Shown: in pieces, positions 7,530-16,799 of the stretch
Layout of the letters: every line of letters starts with the position of its first letter
How positions within the stretch are numbered: the first letter of the stretch is position 1
Assembly (NCBI RefSeq): GCF_009649635.1
Contig: NZ_WJII01000006.1
Location: 124,001-188,000, forward strand
DNA length: 64,000 bases
Origin: Microbacterium sp. SYP-A9085
GTDB lineage: Bacteria; Actinomycetota; Actinomycetes; Actinomycetales; Microbacteriaceae
Reading direction: 5' to 3'
Notes under the pieces: model-generated
Database searches by the model: none
What the model saw: only the letters and a program-made list of their open reading frames with translations
What the model was told of the DNA's origin: nothing
Translations under genes and position numbers: made by a program

Positions 7530-8617
7530 GCGACAACGACAGCGGCGAGCGCAGCGAGAAGGCCACCGACCGGCGGCTGCGCGAAGCCCGGCAGAAGGGC
7601 AAGCTGTCCCGCAGCCAGGACCTCACCGCGTGGCTGGGCGTGGGGGCGGCCGCGATCTGCATGCCCGCGGCCGTGGCGGCCGGCGCGGGCGCCGGCACCG
7701 AGCAGATGATCCTGCTCGCCTCGGTCGTGCGCGACCCCACGCCCGCCGCGGCGGCGGCCGCGCTCGGCCGGGGACTGGGCTCCGTCCTGGCCACACTGGG
7801 ACCGCTGCTGGCCACCGTCAGCATCGTCACGCTGCTCGGCGCGGCGGTGCAGGGCGGCGTGCACCTGCGCCGCCCGTCCGGACGGTTCGAGCAGTTCGAC
7901 ATCATCGGCGGCCTGCGCCGGCTGTTTGGCGGGCGCGCGCTATGGGAGGGCGCGAAGGCGCTGCTGAAGACCGCCGCCATCGCCACCGCGGTGTGGGTCG
8001 TGGTCGCCGGCCTGATGCCGGTGCTGTCCGCGAGCGGCGCACACTCGATCACGCTGCTGCTGGACACCGCCGCCGATGGGACGGCGGCGCTGCTGCAGGC
8101 CACCGTCGCGGTGGGCCTCGCGCTGGCGGCGATCGACGTGTTCGTGGTGATGCGCCGCAACTCCAAGCACACCCGGATGACCAAGCGCGAACTCAAGGAC
8201 GAGAGCAAGCGCACCGAGGGCGACCCGCTGGTGCGGCAGCAGCGGCGCTCCCGGCAGCTGGCGATGAGCCGGAACCGGATGATCGCGGCGGTCGCGGACG
8301 CGGACGTCGTGGTGGTCAACCCGACGCACATCGCCGTCGCGCTGCGGTACGAGGCCGGCAAGTCCGCCCCGCGCGTGGTCGCCAAGGGCAGCGGCGTGGT
8401 CGCCGAGCGCATTCGCGACCGGGCCAAGGATGCCGGGGTGCCGCTGGTCCGCGACATCCCGCTGGCCCGCGCCCTGCACGCCGCGTGCGCGCTCGGCCAG
8501 GAGATCCCGCAGGACCTGTACACGGCCGTGGCGCATGTGCTCGTGTTCGTCGACGCCCTGCGTCGGCGCGGCGCCGCCCGCGGCATCCACTCCCTTCCCC
8601 CTCGGAGGACAGCATGA
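7526..8617 (+). CDS. flhB: Flagellar export switch protein FlhB
   Basis: A 363-residue export-gate protein that switches substrate class from hook to filament. It opens with the classic ERSEKATDRRLREARQKGKLSRSQDL, has four membrane helices, then a cytoplasmic domain with the autocleavage motif NPTH at residues 265-268 (VVVVNPTHIAVALRYE). Cleavage between the Asn and Pro is the known switch event, and the intact motif implies a working switch. The start overlaps fliR and the end overlaps flhA, both by four bases. Confidence 0.94.
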   Translation: MSDNDSGERSEKATDRRLREARQKGKLSRSQDLTAWLGVGAAAICMPAAVAAGAGAGTEQMILLASVVRDPTPAAAAAALGRGLGSVLATLGPLLATVSIVTLLGAAVQGGVHLRRPSGRFEQFDIIGGLRRLFGGRALWEGAKALLKTAAIATAVWVVVAGLMPVLSASGAHSITLLLDTAADGTAALLQATVAVGLALAAIDVFVVMRRNSKHTRMTKRELKDESKRTEGDPLVRQQRRSRQLAMSRNRMIAAVADADVVVVNPTHIAVALRYEAGKSAPRVVAKGSGVVAERIRDRAKDAGVPLVRDIPLARALHAACALGQEIPQDLYTAVAHVLVFVDALRRRGAARGIHSLPPRRTA

Positions 8618-10665
8618 ACGGCCTGTTGCGCAAGCTCGCGGTGCCGGTGGGCGTCGTCGGCATCCTGATGCTGCTGGTCGTGCCCGTCGCCCCGTTCCTT
8701 CTGGACACGCTGATCATCCTGAACATCATGTTCGCGCTGGTCATCCTGCTCACGACGATGTTCGTGCGCAAGCCGCTGGACTTCTCGGTGTTCCCGTCGC
8801 TGCTGCTGGTGGCGACGCTGTTCCGGCTCGGCCTGAACGTCGCATCCACCCGGCTCGTGCTGGGGGAGGCGTACGCCGGGCAGGTGATCGAGGCGTTCGG
8901 GCAGATCGCCGTGAACGGGTCGCTGATCATCGGGGCGGTCGTGTTCCTGATCCTCGTGGTGATCCAGTTCGTCGTGGTGACGAAGGGCTCCGAGCGCGTC
9001 GCGGAGGTCGGGGCGCGCTTCACGCTGGATGCCATGCCCGGCAAGCAGATGGCGATCGACGCGGACCTGAACGCGGGGCTCATCACCGACGTCGAGGCCC
9101 GGGAGCGCCGCGCCGAGGTGGCCGCGGAGGCGGACTTCTACGGCGCCATGGACGGCGCGTCGAAGTTCGTCAAGGGCGACGCCATCGCCGGGCTCGTGAT
9201 CATCATCATCAACATCGTCGGCGGCATCGCGATCGGGATGGTGCAGCGGGGCCTGGAGATCGACGAGGCCGTGAACACGTACACGCTGCTCACGATCGGC
9301 GACGGGCTGGTCACCCAGATCCCCGCCCTGCTGATGGCGGTCTCAACCGGCATGATCGTGACCCGGTCGAACGCCGAGACCGAGATCGGCCAGGCCGCGT
9401 CCGCACAGCTGGGTCAGTCGCGGCACGCGCTGGCGATAGCGGGCGGGGCGGCGATAGCGCTCGCCCTGGTGCCGGGGATGCCGGTGCTCGCGTTCGCGAC
9501 GATCGGGGCGCTGCTGCTGCTGGCGTCGCAGCGGATCACGGCGAGCACGAAGCGCCGGCAGGCCGAGGCCGCGCCCGCCGACGCCCCCGCGTCGGAGAGC
9601 ACCGAGGACCTCATCGAGAAGATGCGCGTTCATCCGCTGGAGATCCTGCTGGCCCCGAACGTCGTGGATCTCGTGATGGGCGGACCGGACGACCTACTGG
9701 CCCGCGTGAAGGCGCTGCGGCGGCGGATAGCGCTGGACCTCGGGCTGGTGGTGCCTCCCGTCCGCACGCGCGACAGCGTCGAGCTCGGACCGTCCAGCTA
9801 CGTCATCCGCGTCGCGGGGGTCGAAGCGGGGCGCGGCGAGGCCCCGCCAGGATCGGTGCTCGCCCTCGGCCAGGGTCTGGAGACGCTGCCGGGCACGGCC
9901 GTGCACGACCCGGTGTTCGGCCTGGAGGGCAAGTGGATCCCCGCGGAGATGCGGCACAGCGCGGAGTTCGCCGGCGCCACCGTGATCGACCGGGCCAGCG
10001 TGATCGTCACGCACCTGTCCAGCGTCATCCACTCATCCGCCCCGCGGCTGCTGAGCCGCGAGGACGTGCGGCAGATGACGGATGCGCTCAAGCAGGTCTC
10101 GCCCGCGGCCGTGGAGGAGCTGACGCCGTCGCTGCTGTCGCTGGCGGAGGTCCAGCGGGTTCTGCAGGGGCTGCTGGCCGAGCGCGTCCCGATCGGGGAT
10201 CTCGCCCGGATCTACGAGGCGCTGGCGCTGCGCGCCCGGGTCTCGACCGAGCCGGAGGGGCTGATCGAGGCGGCGCGGGCGACGCTGGGCCCCGCTGTGG
10301 CGGCGCGGTTCACGGAGGCGGGAGTGCTGCGGGTCATCATGCTCGCGCCGCTGCTCGAGCAGGCGATGCTCGAGGGGATGCGCACCGGCGAGGACGGCAC
10401 GCACATAGTGCTCGAGCCGGACCGGCTCGAGGGCGTCATAGCGTCCGTCAAGGCCGCTGTGGCCGCGGCGGGCGACGGCGGCGAGACGGTGCTCGTATGC
10501 GCGCCGACGCTGCGCGCGGCGGTGCGGCGGCTGGTCTCGGCGCAGAACGACGGGCTGCCGGTGCTGTCCTACACGGAGGCCAGCGCGGGTGGGCTGCCGA
10601 TCGAGACGGTCGGCGTGGTGCGGGGGTCGGAGGCGCCCGCGGTGACCGCCGAACCGGGTCACTGA
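8614..10665 (+). CDS. flhA: Flagellar export protein FlhA
   Basis: A 683-residue protein, normal FlhA length. The N-terminal half has about eight membrane helices and the FHIPEP-family signature (GARFTLDAMPGKQMAIDADLNAGLITD..EARERR, DFYGAMDGASKFVKGDAIAG). The C-terminal half is the cytoplasmic docking domain (roughly 330-683) that forms the nonameric ring binding chaperone-substrate complexes. An excellent GGAGG site lies five bases before ATG 8614, inside flhB. It ends the coupled gene run; 51 bases separate it from csrA, which seems to have its own promoter. Confidence 0.94.
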   Translation: MNGLLRKLAVPVGVVGILMLLVVPVAPFLLDTLIILNIMFALVILLTTMFVRKPLDFSVFPSLLLVATLFRLGLNVASTRLVLGEAYAGQVIEAFGQIAVNGSLIIGAVVFLILVVIQFVVVTKGSERVAEVGARFTLDAMPGKQMAIDADLNAGLITDVEARERRAEVAAEADFYGAMDGASKFVKGDAIAGLVIIIINIVGGIAIGMVQRGLEIDEAVNTYTLLTIGDGLVTQIPALLMAVSTGMIVTRSNAETEIGQAASAQLGQSRHALAIAGGAAIALALVPGMPVLAFATIGALLLLASQRITASTKRRQAEAAPADAPASESTEDLIEKMRVHPLEILLAPNVVDLVMGGPDDLLARVKALRRRIALDLGLVVPPVRTRDSVELGPSSYVIRVAGVEAGRGEAPPGSVLALGQGLETLPGTAVHDPVFGLEGKWIPAEMRHSAEFAGATVIDRASVIVTHLSSVIHSSAPRLLSREDVRQMTDALKQVSPAAVEELTPSLLSLAEVQRVLQGLLAERVPIGDLARIYEALALRARVSTEPEGLIEAARATLGPAVAARFTEAGVLRVIMLAPLLEQAMLEGMRTGEDGTHIVLEPDRLEGVIASVKAAVAAAGDGGETVLVCAPTLRAAVRRLVSAQNDGLPVLSYTEASAGGLPIETVGVVRGSEAPAVTAEPGH

Positions 10666-10704
10666 GCGCCTCGGTCGCTGCGGAGGCCGCCGGGCCGCGG
10701 CCAC

Positions 10705-10710
10705 TAGGCT
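10705..10710 (+). promoter_or_regulatory. Predicted -10 box for leaderless csrA transcript
   Basis: TAGGCT fits the actinobacterial TANNNT -10 pattern and lies six bases before ATG 10717, so transcription would begin at or next to the A of the start codon. No convincing -35 is visible. If used, csrA can be expressed apart from the flagellar operon. Confidence 0.42.
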
Positions 10711-10716
10711 GTGGGG

Positions 10717-10962
10717 ATGCTGGTGTTGACGAGGCGGGTCGGCGAGAGCGTGCTGATCGGCGGCGAGATCACGGTCACCGTGCTCGACATCAAGGGCGAC
10801 AGCATCCGGCTCGGCATCGACGCGCCCCGCGAGACGCGTATCCAGCGCGCGGAGATCGTCGCCGCCGTCGGCGCCGAGAACGTCTCCGCCGCGGACGCCG
10901 CCGCGGACGCGCAGAGCGCGATCGTCGCGGCCCTCGCGCGGCGCCACCCGTCCGAACCGTAG
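10717..10962 (+). CDS. csrA: Carbon storage regulator CsrA
   Basis: An 81-residue RNA-binding protein that blocks or stabilises mRNAs by binding GGA motifs in hairpin loops; in Gram-positives it represses flagellin translation and is opposed by FliW. The N-terminus MLVLTRRVGESVLIGGEITV is near-consensus, and the second RNA-contact region ends APRETRIQRAEI with Arg44 kept. The C-terminus is about 20 residues longer than E. coli CsrA and Ala/Asp-rich. GTG 10711 is in frame but MLVLTRR is the family start. No fliW is in the window. The hairpin array starting 11 bases downstream could provide CsrA-binding RNA. Confidence 0.92.
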   Translation: MLVLTRRVGESVLIGGEITVTVLDIKGDSIRLGIDAPRETRIQRAEIVAAVGAENVSAADAAADAQSAIVAALARRHPSEP

Positions 10963-10972
10963 TCCGCTTGGC

Positions 10973-11249
10973 GTCGCACTACATGCGGGATGCCGGTTGC
11001 GGACGCCGCAACCTCTGCGACGCCCCGCGCACCGCGTCTCACAAGATGCGGGATGTCGGTGTCCGAAGCCGCATCTTCTGCGACACATCGCCACGCCACA
11101 CCAGACGCCGCATGTTCTGCGACGCACCGCGCACCGCGTCCCACACGATGCGGGATGCGGGCCCCTGATGCCGCATGTTCTGTGACGCACCGCGAACCGC
11201 GTCTCACAAAATGCGGGATGTCGGCGATGGATGCCGCAACTTCTGCGAC
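10973..11249. repeat. Array of 49-base hairpin repeats after csrA
   Basis: The gap 10963-11348 holds four full units at 10973-11021, 11036-11084, 11138-11186 and 11201-11249, plus a half unit at about 11107-11123. Each unit has a 16-base left arm (GTCTCACAAGATGCGG in unit 2), a 17-base loop and a right arm (CCGCATCTTCTGCGAC) that pairs at 14 of 16 positions in unit 2. Units 1-2 and 4-5 are 63 bases apart, with 14-base linkers like GCACCGCGAACCGC. Each full unit carries GGGATG at the base of the loop. They could be REP-like dispersed repeats, a transcription end, or a source of CsrA-binding RNA. No gene is supported in this gap. Confidence 0.85.
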
Positions 11250-11348
11250 ACATGACCTCGCCGCCACCCTCGTGACGGCCCCGAATCGGCGGACGCCGGT
11301 GGACTCACTATGCTCGGATCACCCTTCCCTTTCCGCGAAGACGCACCT

Positions 11349-12110
11349 ATGCCCGATCCGTCGCAGTATCAGCACCCGCCCGGCGCGCATCGCACGATCG
11401 CCGATGTCGGCATCGTCGGTGGTGGCCGCGTCGGGACGGTCCTGGCCCGCGCCCTGTCCACGGTGGGCTACCGGGTGCTCGGCCCGTCGGGCCGCGGCGA
11501 GATGCCGCCGGCCGCTGACATCATCCTCCTCTGCGTACCCGATCGCGAGATCCCGGGTGCCGCGGCCGCCGCAGCCGGCCGCGCGCGCCTTGTCGGCCAC
11601 ACTTCGGGCGCCACTCCCCTGGACCACGTGGACTTCGGCACCCACCCGCTGCAGACGATCCGCGCCGACGACGAACCGGCCGTGCTCGCCGGCGTGGGCT
11701 GCGCCGTCGCGGGGCGAACCCCGGATGCCGTCGCCGTCGCGTACGAGCTCACCGAGGCGCTGCGCATGCGGCCGTTCCCCATCGCCGACGAACACCGCGC
11801 GGCGTACCACGCCGCCGCCGCGTTCGCGTCGAACTTCCTCGTGACGCTGGAGGCGGCCGCCGAGCGGATGCTGTCGGTCGCCGTCCCGGACGCCGACGCC
11901 CGCGCTCTGCTGGCCCCCCTCGTGCGCCGGACGGTGGAGAACTGGGCCGCCGACGGACCGGAGGCGGCGCTGACCGGCCCCATCGCCCGCGGCGACGAGC
12001 AGACCGTGGCTTGGCAGCGCGCCGCCGTCGCCGCAGAGGCCGCCGAGCTGATCCCGCTGTTCGACGTGCTCGCCGACAGCACGCGGGCCCTCGCCCGAAG
12101 GAGCCGGTGA
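11349..12110 (+). CDS. DUF2520/Rossmann-like dehydrogenase, possible ketopantoate reductase
   Basis: A 253-residue protein with an N-terminal NAD(P)-binding fold ([32 protein letters not shown]) and a C-terminal helical DUF2520 domain ([33 protein letters not shown]). DUF2520 proteins resemble 6-phosphogluconate-type dehydrogenases. It directly precedes panC with no gap, and no panE is seen in this pan operon, so it may reduce ketopantoate to pantoate, as I recall for PanG-type enzymes of similar layout; this is inference. ATG 11349 is chosen over the in-frame ATG 11310 because TATGCT at 11309-11314 looks like a -10 box. Confidence 0.75.
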   Translation: MPDPSQYQHPPGAHRTIADVGIVGGGRVGTVLARALSTVGYRVLGPSGRGEMPPAADIILLCVPDREIPGAAAAAAGRARLVGHTSGATPLDHVDFGTHPLQTIRADDEPAVLAGVGCAVAGRTPDAVAVAYELTEALRMRPFPIADEHRAAYHAAAAFASNFLVTLEAAAERMLSVAVPDADARALLAPLVRRTVENWAADGPEAALTGPIARGDEQTVAWQRAAVAAEAAELIPLFDVLADSTRALARRSR

Positions 12111-12956
12111 ATGAGGGTCCTCCGCACCGCAGCCGAGGTCCGCGCCGCCGTGGCCGGCGCCCGCGCCCGCAACGCCAGGGTCGGCCTCGTGCCGACGATG
12201 GGCGCATTCCACGACGGGCATATCTCGCTCATGCGCGCGGCGCGCGACGCGCACGACCTCGTCGTCGTCTCGCTGTTCGTCAACCCCACTCAGTTCGGAC
12301 CGGCCGAGGACCTGGCCGCCTACCCGCGGGACGAACAGCGCGACGCCCGGATCGCCGAGCAGGCCGGTGTCGACATCCTGTTCGCGCCCTCCGTCGCCGA
12401 GATGTACCCGCACGGCTTCTCGACGACGATCCACGTGTCCGGCCTCACCGACGTGATGGACGGGGCGGCCCGGCCCGGTCACTTCGACGGGGTTGCGACG
12501 GTGGTCGCGAAGCTGTTCGCGATCGTGGGGCCGGATGCCGCGTACTTCGGGCAGAAGGATGCGCAGCAGGTGCTCGTGGTCAGGCGCGTCGCGCGGGATC
12601 TGAACCTGCCGGTCCGGGTCGTCGGGTGCCCCATCGTCCGCGAGCCCGACGGCCTCGCGATGAGCTCGCGCAACGTGTACCTGGATGCCGCCGACCGTGC
12701 CCGCGCGACGGCGCTGCATCGCGCCCTCGTCGCCGCCGAGGACGTCGTCGCCCGCAGCAGCACCAGCGCCGACGTGATCCTGGATGCCGCCCGCGCCGAG
12801 CTTCGTGCCGCCGGCATCCAGCCCGAGTACCTCGACCTCCGCTCCCCGGACGACCTCACCGAGGTCGACGAGGTCGCCCCGACCGCCCTGCTCGCCGTCG
12901 CCGCGCGCGTGGGCGCGGCGCGACTCATCGACAACACGATCCTGGAGACCCGCTGA
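12111..12956 (+). CDS. panC: Pantothenate synthetase PanC
   Basis: A 281-residue enzyme joining pantoate and beta-alanine with ATP hydrolysis to AMP, the last step of vitamin B5 synthesis, in the cytoplasm. Nucleotidyltransferase motifs are plain: [11 protein letters not shown] with His34 and His37, [25 protein letters not shown], and AMSSRN near residue 183. Length matches the family. The gene starts right after the previous stop, and its own stop overlaps panD by one base. Confidence 0.95.
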   Translation: MRVLRTAAEVRAAVAGARARNARVGLVPTMGAFHDGHISLMRAARDAHDLVVVSLFVNPTQFGPAEDLAAYPRDEQRDARIAEQAGVDILFAPSVAEMYPHGFSTTIHVSGLTDVMDGAARPGHFDGVATVVAKLFAIVGPDAAYFGQKDAQQVLVVRRVARDLNLPVRVVGCPIVREPDGLAMSSRNVYLDAADRARATALHRALVAAEDVVARSSTSADVILDAARAELRAAGIQPEYLDLRSPDDLTEVDEVAPTALLAVAARVGAARLIDNTILETR

Positions 12957-13348
12957 TGCGCCGCACGATGCTGAAGTCCAAGATCCACCGCGGCCGGGTC
13001 ACCGGCAGCGACCTGCATTACGTCGGCTCGATCACGATCGATCCCGACTTGCTCGAGGCCGCCGACATCCGCGAGAACGAGCAGGTGCACGTCGTCGACG
13101 TCGACAACGGCGCCCGGCTGGTGACGTACGCGATCTCCGGCGAACGCGGTTCGGGCGACCTGCAGCTGAACGGCGCCGCCGCGCGGCTCGTGCATCCCGG
13201 GGACACCGTGATCGTCATCTCGTACGCGGAGGTGGAGGATGCCGAACTGGACGGGTACGTCCCGGTGGTCGTCCACGTCGACGATCACAATGCGATCGTG
13301 GCCGTCGACCACGAATCCGCCGCGCTGCACACGGCGGTGACGGCATGA
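12956..13348 (+). CDS. panD: Aspartate 1-decarboxylase PanD
   Basis: A 130-residue proenzyme making beta-alanine for PanC. It is cut between Gly24 and Ser25 ([11 protein letters not shown]), which turns Ser25 into the pyruvoyl cofactor; both residues and the preceding Tyr22 are present. Lys9 (MLKSKIH) and the downstream [21 protein letters not shown] segment also match. It starts within the panC stop (TGATG) and overlaps panB by four bases. Confidence 0.95.
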   Translation: MRRTMLKSKIHRGRVTGSDLHYVGSITIDPDLLEAADIRENEQVHVVDVDNGARLVTYAISGERGSGDLQLNGAAARLVHPGDTVIVISYAEVEDAELDGYVPVVVHVDDHNAIVAVDHESAALHTAVTA

Positions 13349-14214
13349 CCGGGGCGGCCGCGGCATCCCGCCCCCGCGTCACGCTGGACACGCTCGCCCG
13401 CCTCAAGGCGGCCGGCGAGCCGATCGTCATGGTGACCGCGTACGATCATCCCGGCGCCCGGGCCGCGGATGCGGCGGGGGTGGATGTCGTGCTGGTGGGC
13501 GATTCGGCGGCGATGACGGTGCTCGGCTACGACAGCACCGTGCCGGTCTCGGTCGAGGAGATGCTGATGCTGACCGCCGCCGTCCGTCGCGGCCTCACGG
13601 TCCCTCTCCTCGTGGCCGACCTGCCGTTCGGGTCGTATGAGGCGTCCGACGAGCAGGCCGTGCGCACCGCGCAGCGCTTCGTGAAGGAGGCCGGAGCCGA
13701 CGCGGTCAAGATGGAACGCGGCGGCAGCACCGTCGACCGGGTCCGCGCCGTCGTCGCTGCCGGCATCCCGGTGATGGGGCACGTCGGCCTGACCCCGCAG
13801 AGCATCGGCGCCCTGAGCGGGTATCGGTCCCAGGGCCGCACCGCAGAGGCCGCGCTCGGCGTGCGCGAGGCCGCGCTCGCGCTGCAGGAGGCGGGATGCT
13901 TCGCCCTCGTGTTCGAGGCGATTCCGGCCGAGGCGACGGCGGCGATCATGCCCGGGATGTCCGTGCCGGTCATCGGCATCGGCGCCGGCGCGCAGACCGA
14001 TGGACAGGTGCTCGTATTCCATGACCTGCTGGGCATCGAAGAGGGCCAGCATGCCCGGTTCGTGAAGCGCTACGCCGACGTGGGCGCGGCGACCGTCGCC
14101 GGGATCTCCGCGTACGCCGACGAGGTGCGCGCCGGCGTCTACCCGGCGCCCGAGCACGCCTATCCGATGGCCGAGGGCGAGGCCGACCGCCTGCACGCGA
14201 TGCTCGGCCGCTGA
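13345..14214 (+). CDS. panB: 3-methyl-2-oxobutanoate hydroxymethyltransferase PanB
   Basis: A 289-residue enzyme that makes ketopantoate from ketoisovalerate and methylene-tetrahydrofolate, the first committed step to pantothenate. Motifs include [37 protein letters not shown] with the metal-binding Asp, [26 protein letters not shown] and [22 protein letters not shown]. It closes the DUF2520-panC-panD-panB operon, so most of the pathway from ketoisovalerate and aspartate to pantothenate is encoded together. Confidence 0.95.
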   Translation: MTGAAAASRPRVTLDTLARLKAAGEPIVMVTAYDHPGARAADAAGVDVVLVGDSAAMTVLGYDSTVPVSVEEMLMLTAAVRRGLTVPLLVADLPFGSYEASDEQAVRTAQRFVKEAGADAVKMERGGSTVDRVRAVVAAGIPVMGHVGLTPQSIGALSGYRSQGRTAEAALGVREAALALQEAGCFALVFEAIPAEATAAIMPGMSVPVIGIGAGAQTDGQVLVFHDLLGIEEGQHARFVKRYADVGAATVAGISAYADEVRAGVYPAPEHAYPMAEGEADRLHAMLGR

Positions 14215-14257
14215 CCGCACAGCCACGGCGACCGCCGGTGCCGCCCGCCTCGTCCCC

Positions 14258-14263
14258 TACGAT
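14258..14263 (+). promoter_or_regulatory. Predicted -10 box for leaderless thioesterase gene
   Basis: TACGAT fits TANNNT and ends seven bases before GTG 14271, the expected geometry for a transcript beginning at the start codon. No ribosome binding site precedes that GTG, which supports a leaderless message. Confidence 0.45.
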
Positions 14264-14270
14264 TCGGAAT

Positions 14271-15047
14271 GTGAGTGCCTACTTCGAACGGCTGAGTCCG
14301 ACGCGCTTCCGCGCCACCGAGCAGACGCGAGGAGCGTGGGACCCGACGCAGATGCACGTGGCGCCCGTGATCGGCCAGCTCACCCATGCGATCGAGGCCG
14401 ATCGCGACTCGCGCCGCGACGACGGCCATGCCCTGACCCGCCTGTCCGTCGACATCCTCGGGACGATGCCGGTCGGCGAGCTGGACGTCGACGTGCGGGT
14501 GCTGCGCGCCGGACGCACGATCGAGCTCGTCGAGGCGACGCTCACCCACGCCGGCCGGGCGGCCCTCGTCGCGCGCGCCTGGCTGCAGCAGACATACGAC
14601 ACCGCCGCCGTGCAGTGGACCGGGATAGCACCGATCCCCGGCCCGGACGAGCTCGAGCCGTTCGAGCCCGCCACCGGCTGGGCCGGCACGTTCGCCCGCA
14701 CGATCGAAGGACGGCGCCGGCTGATCGAGCCCGGCCGCGGCCAGGTGTGGCTGAAGCTCCGGCTGCCGCTGCTGGAAGGCGAGCCGGTCAGCACGACAGC
14801 GCAGGTGCTGGGCGTGGCCGACATCGCGAACGGGATGACGCCGCGGCTGGCACCGGACGCCGCCAGCTACCCGAATCTGGACCTGACCGTCCACCTGTTC
14901 CGGGCGCCCGCCACGCCGTGGGTCGGGTTCGACATCGCGGTGTCCATCGGGGCCGACGGGGTCGGCCTCACCCGCGCCGCGATGCACGACGTCCACGGCC
15001 CGATCGGCACCAGCGCCCAGGTCCTCACCGTCCGGATGCACGCCTAG
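14271..15047 (+). CDS. Thioesterase-family (double hotdog) protein
   Basis: A 258-residue protein resembling TesB-like acyl-CoA thioesterases of actinobacteria: SAYFERLSPTRFRATEQTRGAWDPTQMHVAPVIGQLTHAIE, LTRLSVDILGTMPVGELDVDVRVLRAGRTIELVEATLTHAGR. The GELDVDVRVLRAGRTIELVEA strand is the typical hotdog segment, and the second half (FDIAVSIGADGVGLTRAAMHDVHGPIGTSAQVLTVR) repeats the fold. It probably hydrolyses an acyl-CoA; the chain is unknown. GTG 14271 is preferred over ATG 14238 because of the -10 box just before it. It stands alone after the pan operon. Confidence 0.72.
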   Translation: MSAYFERLSPTRFRATEQTRGAWDPTQMHVAPVIGQLTHAIEADRDSRRDDGHALTRLSVDILGTMPVGELDVDVRVLRAGRTIELVEATLTHAGRAALVARAWLQQTYDTAAVQWTGIAPIPGPDELEPFEPATGWAGTFARTIEGRRRLIEPGRGQVWLKLRLPLLEGEPVSTTAQVLGVADIANGMTPRLAPDAASYPNLDLTVHLFRAPATPWVGFDIAVSIGADGVGLTRAAMHDVHGPIGTSAQVLTVRMHA

Positions 15048-15064
15048 CGCGACCGGTGGGGCGC

Positions 15065-16792
15065 TCACCGCCCGGCCAGGTAGTGCGTGCGCACGTCGGC
15101 GGCAGTCAGCGCGGTCGAGTAGATCGCAGCGAACTCCAGCTGCCCGGTGAAGTGCGACGGCGGGTTCGGGTACGCCGCCCCGGCGCCGTCCGGCCAACCG
15201 GTGATGGTGCCGCAGCCGATCTTCCAGTAGCCGTTCTGCGCCCGCGCCGAGGTGACGGACGGGTTGCTCGCAGAGAGCGTGCCGTCGACGTACAAGGCCA
15301 TGCCCGCCGAGGACAGCGTGGCCACGACGTGGTGCCAGGTGTCGTCGGCGAACCTCGCCGTCGTCGCGACCGTGGTGGTGGTACCACCGGGGGCGACGCC
15401 GAACACGATCCGGCCGGCCGGGTCGAGGTACACCATCCGGTCCGCCGCGGTGTCGACGGCGGAGGCCTTCGCGTCGCCGAAGCCGATGATCCTGCCATTC
15501 CCCTTCGTGGCGGTGCGGAACCAGGCCTCGATGCTGAAGGTGGTGGGGTTGTTGACGTTGACCGGCGCGAACAGGCACTGCTGCGCGCCGTCGAATGTCA
15601 CGGATGCGGCCGGCTGATCCCGCGCGCAGCCGGCGGTCGCGGCGATGGTGGTGGGAACCGCCCACTGCCCCTTCGGGCCCTTGCCGCCGTCGACGAGGTT
15701 CGTCTCGTTCCTGCTGTTGCCGCTGACCGTGTTCATCGCGAACCCCGCCACGAGTGACCCCGCGGTCGCGCCGGCGGTCGGCAGGTTGACGGCATCCGCG
15801 CACGAGAACGCGGCATTGCTGCCCACCGACCCCGTGTTCGAGATGCCCGCGGCGAACGCGGCACCGGAGCCCGACACGGTGATCGCCACCACGAGCAGGA
15901 TCGTGACGATCACGCTGAGCGCGACGACCCCGCCCCGCATGCCCCGGCGCACCGTGGCGATCGCGGCGGGCCGCGCGGCGTCCGCGAACAGGGCCGGCTG
16001 CTGACGCCGCATCAGCGCGATGAACAGCGGGACCAGGCAGGCCAGCAGGATCGCGAGCCGCATGCCGAGGCTGAGCTCGGCCGTGGGCGTGACGTAGTAG
16101 GCACCGGACGCGAGCCGCTGCGTCGTGTGGACGACGGCATCCTGCCCGGCGTGCAGCACCGTGCCCTCGGCGCGGAACGGGTACAGGCCGGTGTTCACGA
16201 GGTGCATGAGCACGCCGGTGCGGGCGTCGTCGGCACGGAAGTCCAGCAGCTGCACGCCGACCCAGGGGCGCAGCACATAGGAGACCAGCGCGATGGATGC
16301 CGACCAGCCGAGGAGCCGGAGGTTCCACGCCCAGTCGCGGCGTGCACGCCCGGCCAGGATGACGACCTCGGTCAGGCAGATGCCGGCCAGCAGCCACGGC
16401 AGTGCCCGCAGGATCCAGCCCGCCCCGGGGACGAGCGCGACGGCCTTCCCGACGACGTCGGAGGCGGTCAGCTGCCACCCGTCCGGCGATCCGTTCAGGT
16501 CGCCCTTCGTCGTGATCACGCCCCCGGTCTCGGCGTGGATGCGGTGGGTGACGACCCGCCCGTCCACCGTGAACGTGATGACGTCACCGACGTGGTACGC
16601 GGACTGGGGCTGCGCGACCACCAGTGTCCCCACGGGGGCCGCGGTGGCCATGCTCGGGGTCGTGACGATGAACAGTCGCGACCCGCTGAGCAGGAACACC
16701 GCGGCGACCAGCGCGGCGAGGATCGCTGCTGCCGCCAGAGCGGTGAGAGCGGCGACGGTCCGGCGCGAGGTCGCCGCGGTGTTCTCGGTCAC
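15065..16792 (-). CDS. SipW-like signal peptidase I fused to a LamG domain
   Basis: A 575-residue membrane protein. Residues 1-130 are a signal peptidase of the SipW/archaeal type: one N-terminal helix, then TTPSM with nucleophile Ser47 and VVTHRIH with His83 in place of the usual lysine. Further helices lie around 125-150, 160-180, 240-265 and 290-320. Residues about 385-575 form a LamG/concanavalin-like domain (FSIEAWFRT, GRIIGFGD, WHHVVATLSSAGMALYVDGTL, GQLEFAAIYSTALTAADVRTHYLAGR), expected outside the cell. It starts at GTG 16792, seven bases after the cargo gene. A processing enzyme with its own carbohydrate- or protein-binding domain would act on the neighbouring secreted protein. Confidence 0.85.
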   Translation of the reverse strand: MTENTAATSRRTVAALTALAAAAILAALVAAVFLLSGSRLFIVTTPSMATAAPVGTLVVAQPQSAYHVGDVITFTVDGRVVTHRIHAETGGVITTKGDLNGSPDGWQLTASDVVGKAVALVPGAGWILRALPWLLAGICLTEVVILAGRARRDWAWNLRLLGWSASIALVSYVLRPWVGVQLLDFRADDARTGVLMHLVNTGLYPFRAEGTVLHAGQDAVVHTTQRLASGAYYVTPTAELSLGMRLAILLACLVPLFIALMRRQQPALFADAARPAAIATVRRGMRGGVVALSVIVTILLVVAITVSGSGAAFAAGISNTGSVGSNAAFSCADAVNLPTAGATAGSLVAGFAMNTVSGNSRNETNLVDGGKGPKGQWAVPTTIAATAGCARDQPAASVTFDGAQQCLFAPVNVNNPTTFSIEAWFRTATKGNGRIIGFGDAKASAVDTAADRMVYLDPAGRIVFGVAPGGTTTTVATTARFADDTWHHVVATLSSAGMALYVDGTLSASNPSVTSARAQNGYWKIGCGTITGWPDGAGAAYPNPPSHFTGQLEFAAIYSTALTAADVRTHYLAGR

Positions 16793-16799
16793 CGGCGGC

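Noticed and set aside
8430..11168. Long plus-strand frame across flhA, csrA and the hairpin repeats
   Set aside because: It is out of frame with flhA and csrA, is Arg/Gly-rich and runs through non-coding repeats.
10973..11249. Possible CRISPR array
   Set aside because: Repeats are themselves 49-base hairpins with short, similar linkers of 14 bases, not constant repeats with unique spacers, and no cas gene is in the window.
10990..11844. Open frame through the hairpin repeats into the DUF2520 gene
   Set aside because: It reads repeat DNA (recurring CGM and ATSATH-like segments) and then the wrong frame of a recognised gene.
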